A stretch of DNA of 26,130 nucleotides, from the NCBI GenBank assembly GCA_030612225.1, contig JAUWOH010000003.1:1-26130 (forward strand). Direction: 5' to 3'. Position 1 is the first letter of the stretch, and each line of letters starts with the position of its first letter. This document shows, piece by piece, positions 24,303 to 26,130 of this stretch. The notes below the pieces were generated by a model. That model was not told where the DNA came from. It saw nothing but the letters and a program-made list of their open reading frames with translations, and did not search any database. The translations under genes and the position numbers were made by a program. Source of the DNA: Desulfobacteraceae bacterium (GTDB taxonomy: Bacteria > Desulfobacterota > Desulfobacteria > Desulfobacterales > JAUWMJ01).

Positions 24303-25857
24303 TTTTTTTAACAAAGCTGTTTTTTATTTCTGCAATCTCTTTTATTTTAAAAATGTAACCTCCCATAAAAAAAAGGACTAAGAACACTGTGCCTGTCAGT
24401 GCCAAAACAGCTATGCTGCCTGCAAATGTCCCGGAATCAATTCCACAGAGCGCTTTTGATTTAAACCACTCAAGGAATACTCCGATTACCATACTTATAA
24501 CAATAATTTTAATATAGAAAAAATAGACAGAGTGACTTTCCTTGTTTTTACTCCTTTTGTTCCATAAACCATATAACAGTATCACCTGGAAAATGGCCGA
24601 CAATGAAACAGCCAGGGCTATTCCCCTGGCACCCATGATATGCATTGCATAAAAATAAAGGGGAATACTTAACAAAACAGCGACAGTCATGAAAACTGCA
24701 GGGAAAAGTGTATTGCCCATGGCATAATATCCCCTGACAACAACAGTCTGGGCTGAAAAGGCAAATACACCAATCAGAAAGAAAATCAGAATCTGTGATG
24801 TCAGTTCCGTGGCAGCAGCATCAAATTTTCCGTGCTGAAACAGGATAAGAATAATTTCATGTCTGAGTACCATCATCAAAACAGAAAAAGGGATCACCAT
24901 AGATATAAGTCGCAGGATATTGTTCAGCAGACTGTTCGATTCAGATATCTTATTCTCAGCAATCAGTTTTGCCATAAATGGATACATAGCCATTCCTATT
25001 GCCTGACCGAAAAAACCTGCCAGAATCATCATGACTCTGAAACTGTAATTCAAACATGCCAGGTCTCCACGCGGCATAAATGATCCAAAAAATTTAAAAA
25101 GGAATTCCGAAGAAAACATCATGGTCAGGCCGATTATCAGCGGCAGAGTTAACAGAAAATATTTTTTAAAATCAGGATGTTTTAAATTAAAAGATAGTCT
25201 GAATCTCATGCCGACTTTTCGGGCTCCAAAGTATTGTATTGCAAAATTCCCGACAAACGCACCTGCAAGAACTCCCCAGGAAAAACCTTCTATGCCCAGC
25301 CATGAGCCCAAGAGTATGCCGCCGGTAATTATGCCGATATTATACAAAAGGGGGGCTAAAGCAGGCAGAAAAAACCTTTCTTTGGCAAACTGAACGGCCA
25401 TGAACAGACCACCTGCAAAAAAGAAAAACTGGGCAGGCATAATAATCCGTGTCATTCTGATTGCACTTTTTTGCAGGGCAGGCTCCTTTATCCCAGGGGC
25501 TATGATTGCAATAAATTCAGGTGTAAAAATAAAAGCAATAATAATAATCAGTAATAAAAGAATTCCAAAGCATGTCAGAATTATGGAAAAAGCCTCCCAG
25601 CCCTTCTCTTCCTCGTTAGTTGCGAGATAATGAGAAAAAATCGGAATAAAGGTTATGGAAAGAAAACCGCTCGCAACAATATGATTCAGTATATCCGGAA
25701 TCAAAAAGGCAACCAGATAGGCATCCACTTCACCAGTAGCCCCTCCTATGTGTGCAATTACCGCTTCCCTGAAAATGCCGATCACCCGGCTCAGGAAAAC
25801 CGACGACATCATGATAAGTGAAGCTATGGAAACCTTTTTAAATAAGGATTTAGACAT
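24280..25857 (-). CDS. murJ: MurJ/MviN-family lipid-linked precursor flippase
   Basis: This 525-residue polytopic membrane protein has about 14 hydrophobic segments and belongs to the MOP superfamily. Members move lipid II or other undecaprenyl-linked sugars across the inner membrane. Recognisable are SRVIGIFREAVIA (23-35, with R24 and R30), DAYLVAFLIPD (45-55), LPALAPLLYNIGII (164-177), NYSFRVMMI (270-278, R274 at the place of the E. coli cavity Arg) and RGYYAMGNT (375-383). The stretch PDILNHIVASGF has Asn-His (58-59) where E. coli MurJ has the Arg-rich LRRLFAEG, so one functional Arg appears absent. Function as the main MurJ or as a flippase for another polymer therefore remains open. The start ATG has no clear ribosome-binding site. 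The gene overlaps the AsmA-like gene tail to tail by 23 bp. Confidence 0.88.
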   Translation of the reverse strand: MSKSLFKKVSIASLIMMSSVFLSRVIGIFREAVIAHIGGATGEVDAYLVAFLIPDILNHIVASGFLSITFIPIFSHYLATNEEEKGWEAFSIILTCFGILLLLIIIIAFIFTPEFIAIIAPGIKEPALQKSAIRMTRIIMPAQFFFFAGGLFMAVQFAKERFFLPALAPLLYNIGIITGGILLGSWLGIEGFSWGVLAGAFVGNFAIQYFGARKVGMRFRLSFNLKHPDFKKYFLLTLPLIIGLTMMFSSEFLFKFFGSFMPRGDLACLNYSFRVMMILAGFFGQAIGMAMYPFMAKLIAENKISESNSLLNNILRLISMVIPFSVLMMVLRHEIILILFQHGKFDAAATELTSQILIFFLIGVFAFSAQTVVVRGYYAMGNTLFPAVFMTVAVLLSIPLYFYAMHIMGARGIALAVSLSAIFQVILLYGLWNKRSKNKESHSVYFFYIKIIVISMVIGVFLEWFKSKALCGIDSGTFAGSIAVLALTGTVFLVLFFMGGYIFKIKEIAEIKNSFVKKIKALFPQ

Positions 25858-26078
25858 AATAATTTTCTATACCCAATTATCTTATTTATTCAACCACTTA
25901 ACATCTTAACTGCCTGACAATAGCAGTATTACCAGAAACAGAACAAGTTAGAAAGTGGTTTATTTATAAAAAGTGTATAATTTTTATTAAAATTGATTTT
26001 ATATCTTAGTAAAAAATGTTAATGGAATATTTTCATTACTCAGGTTCACAGTATTTAATGTAAGAAAGAAAAAAAACG

Positions 26079-26106
26079 CGCAACCCGCAACCCGCTACTC
26101 GCAACA
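26079..26106. repeat. Heptameric tandem repeat near the window end
   Basis: Four 7-base units follow each other: CGCAACC, CGCAACC, CGCTACT, CGCAACA. They follow a run of A's in the gap upstream of the MurJ-like gene. The 7-bp period is shared with the element at 7138-7212, though the unit differs. The window ends before any further gene can be judged. Confidence 0.6.
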
Positions 26107-26130
26107 TGTGGCGTTTACGGTGGAGCCCCT

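Noticed and set aside
26079..26106. Heptameric array as a CRISPR
   Set aside because: The units are 7 bases and contiguous, with no spacers.

Overview
The window looks like chromosomal DNA from an anaerobic Desulfobacterota relative, most plausibly a member of the Desulfobacterales. This is inferred from gene content and not from a marker gene. The clues are a HydB/HydC-type NADH diaphorase, a sigma-54-centred regulatory style, a CFI-box C-terminal sorting-type protein, an AsmA-like protein next to a DamX-like protein, and intergenic regions full of palindromic and heptameric repeats. No rRNA, tRNA, CRISPR array, transposase or phage gene was seen.

Layout. (1) 185-3343: three co-directional genes encode a soluble NADH diaphorase module: a NuoE/HydC-like [2Fe-2S] subunit, a NuoF/HydB-like FMN/Fe-S subunit with a C-terminal two-cluster ferredoxin, and a short HoxU-like Fe-S subunit. 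No hydrogenase or formate dehydrogenase catalytic domain is attached. (2) 3638-6959: an NtrB-like membrane histidine kinase and an NtrC-family sigma-54 response regulator. They are separated by about 370 bp that carry a dispersed hairpin repeat and a short aromatic-rich leader ORF. (3) 7296-10271: a secreted 991-residue fusion of an M1-like zinc peptidase, a ChaN-like domain and a PDZ domain. (4) 10350-11516 (minus): a secreted protein joining a SPOR domain to a probable outer-membrane beta-barrel. (5) 12219-14891: a large exported FN3/Ig-like/EF-hand protein with a C-terminal CFI box, preceded by a good sigma-54 promoter. (6) 15405-16901: a GAF-AAA+-Fis sigma-54 activator behind a near-consensus sigma-70 promoter. 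(7) 17178-17708: a small lipoprotein of unknown function. (8) 18010-19086 (minus): an iron-sulfur-flavoprotein-like reductase fused to an SCP2-like domain. (9) 19757-24302: a DamX/ExeA-like ATPase-TM-SPOR protein that appears to start at an AUU codon, then an AsmA-like protein. (10) 24280-25857 (minus): a MurJ/MviN-family flippase that overlaps the AsmA-like gene tail to tail.

Two themes recur. One is the cell envelope: two SPOR proteins, an AsmA-like protein, MurJ, a lipoprotein, a secreted peptidase and a large surface protein. The other is sigma-54 regulation: two enhancer-binding activators and one visible -24/-12 promoter. The most notable points are the probable AUU start that restores the P-loop of the DamX-like ATPase, a dispersed intergenic hairpin repeat whose stem is kept by a G-U pair, a 145-bp direct repeat shared by two divergent envelope genes, and the peptidase-ChaN-PDZ fusion. 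I did not find a clearly novel defence or mobile system.
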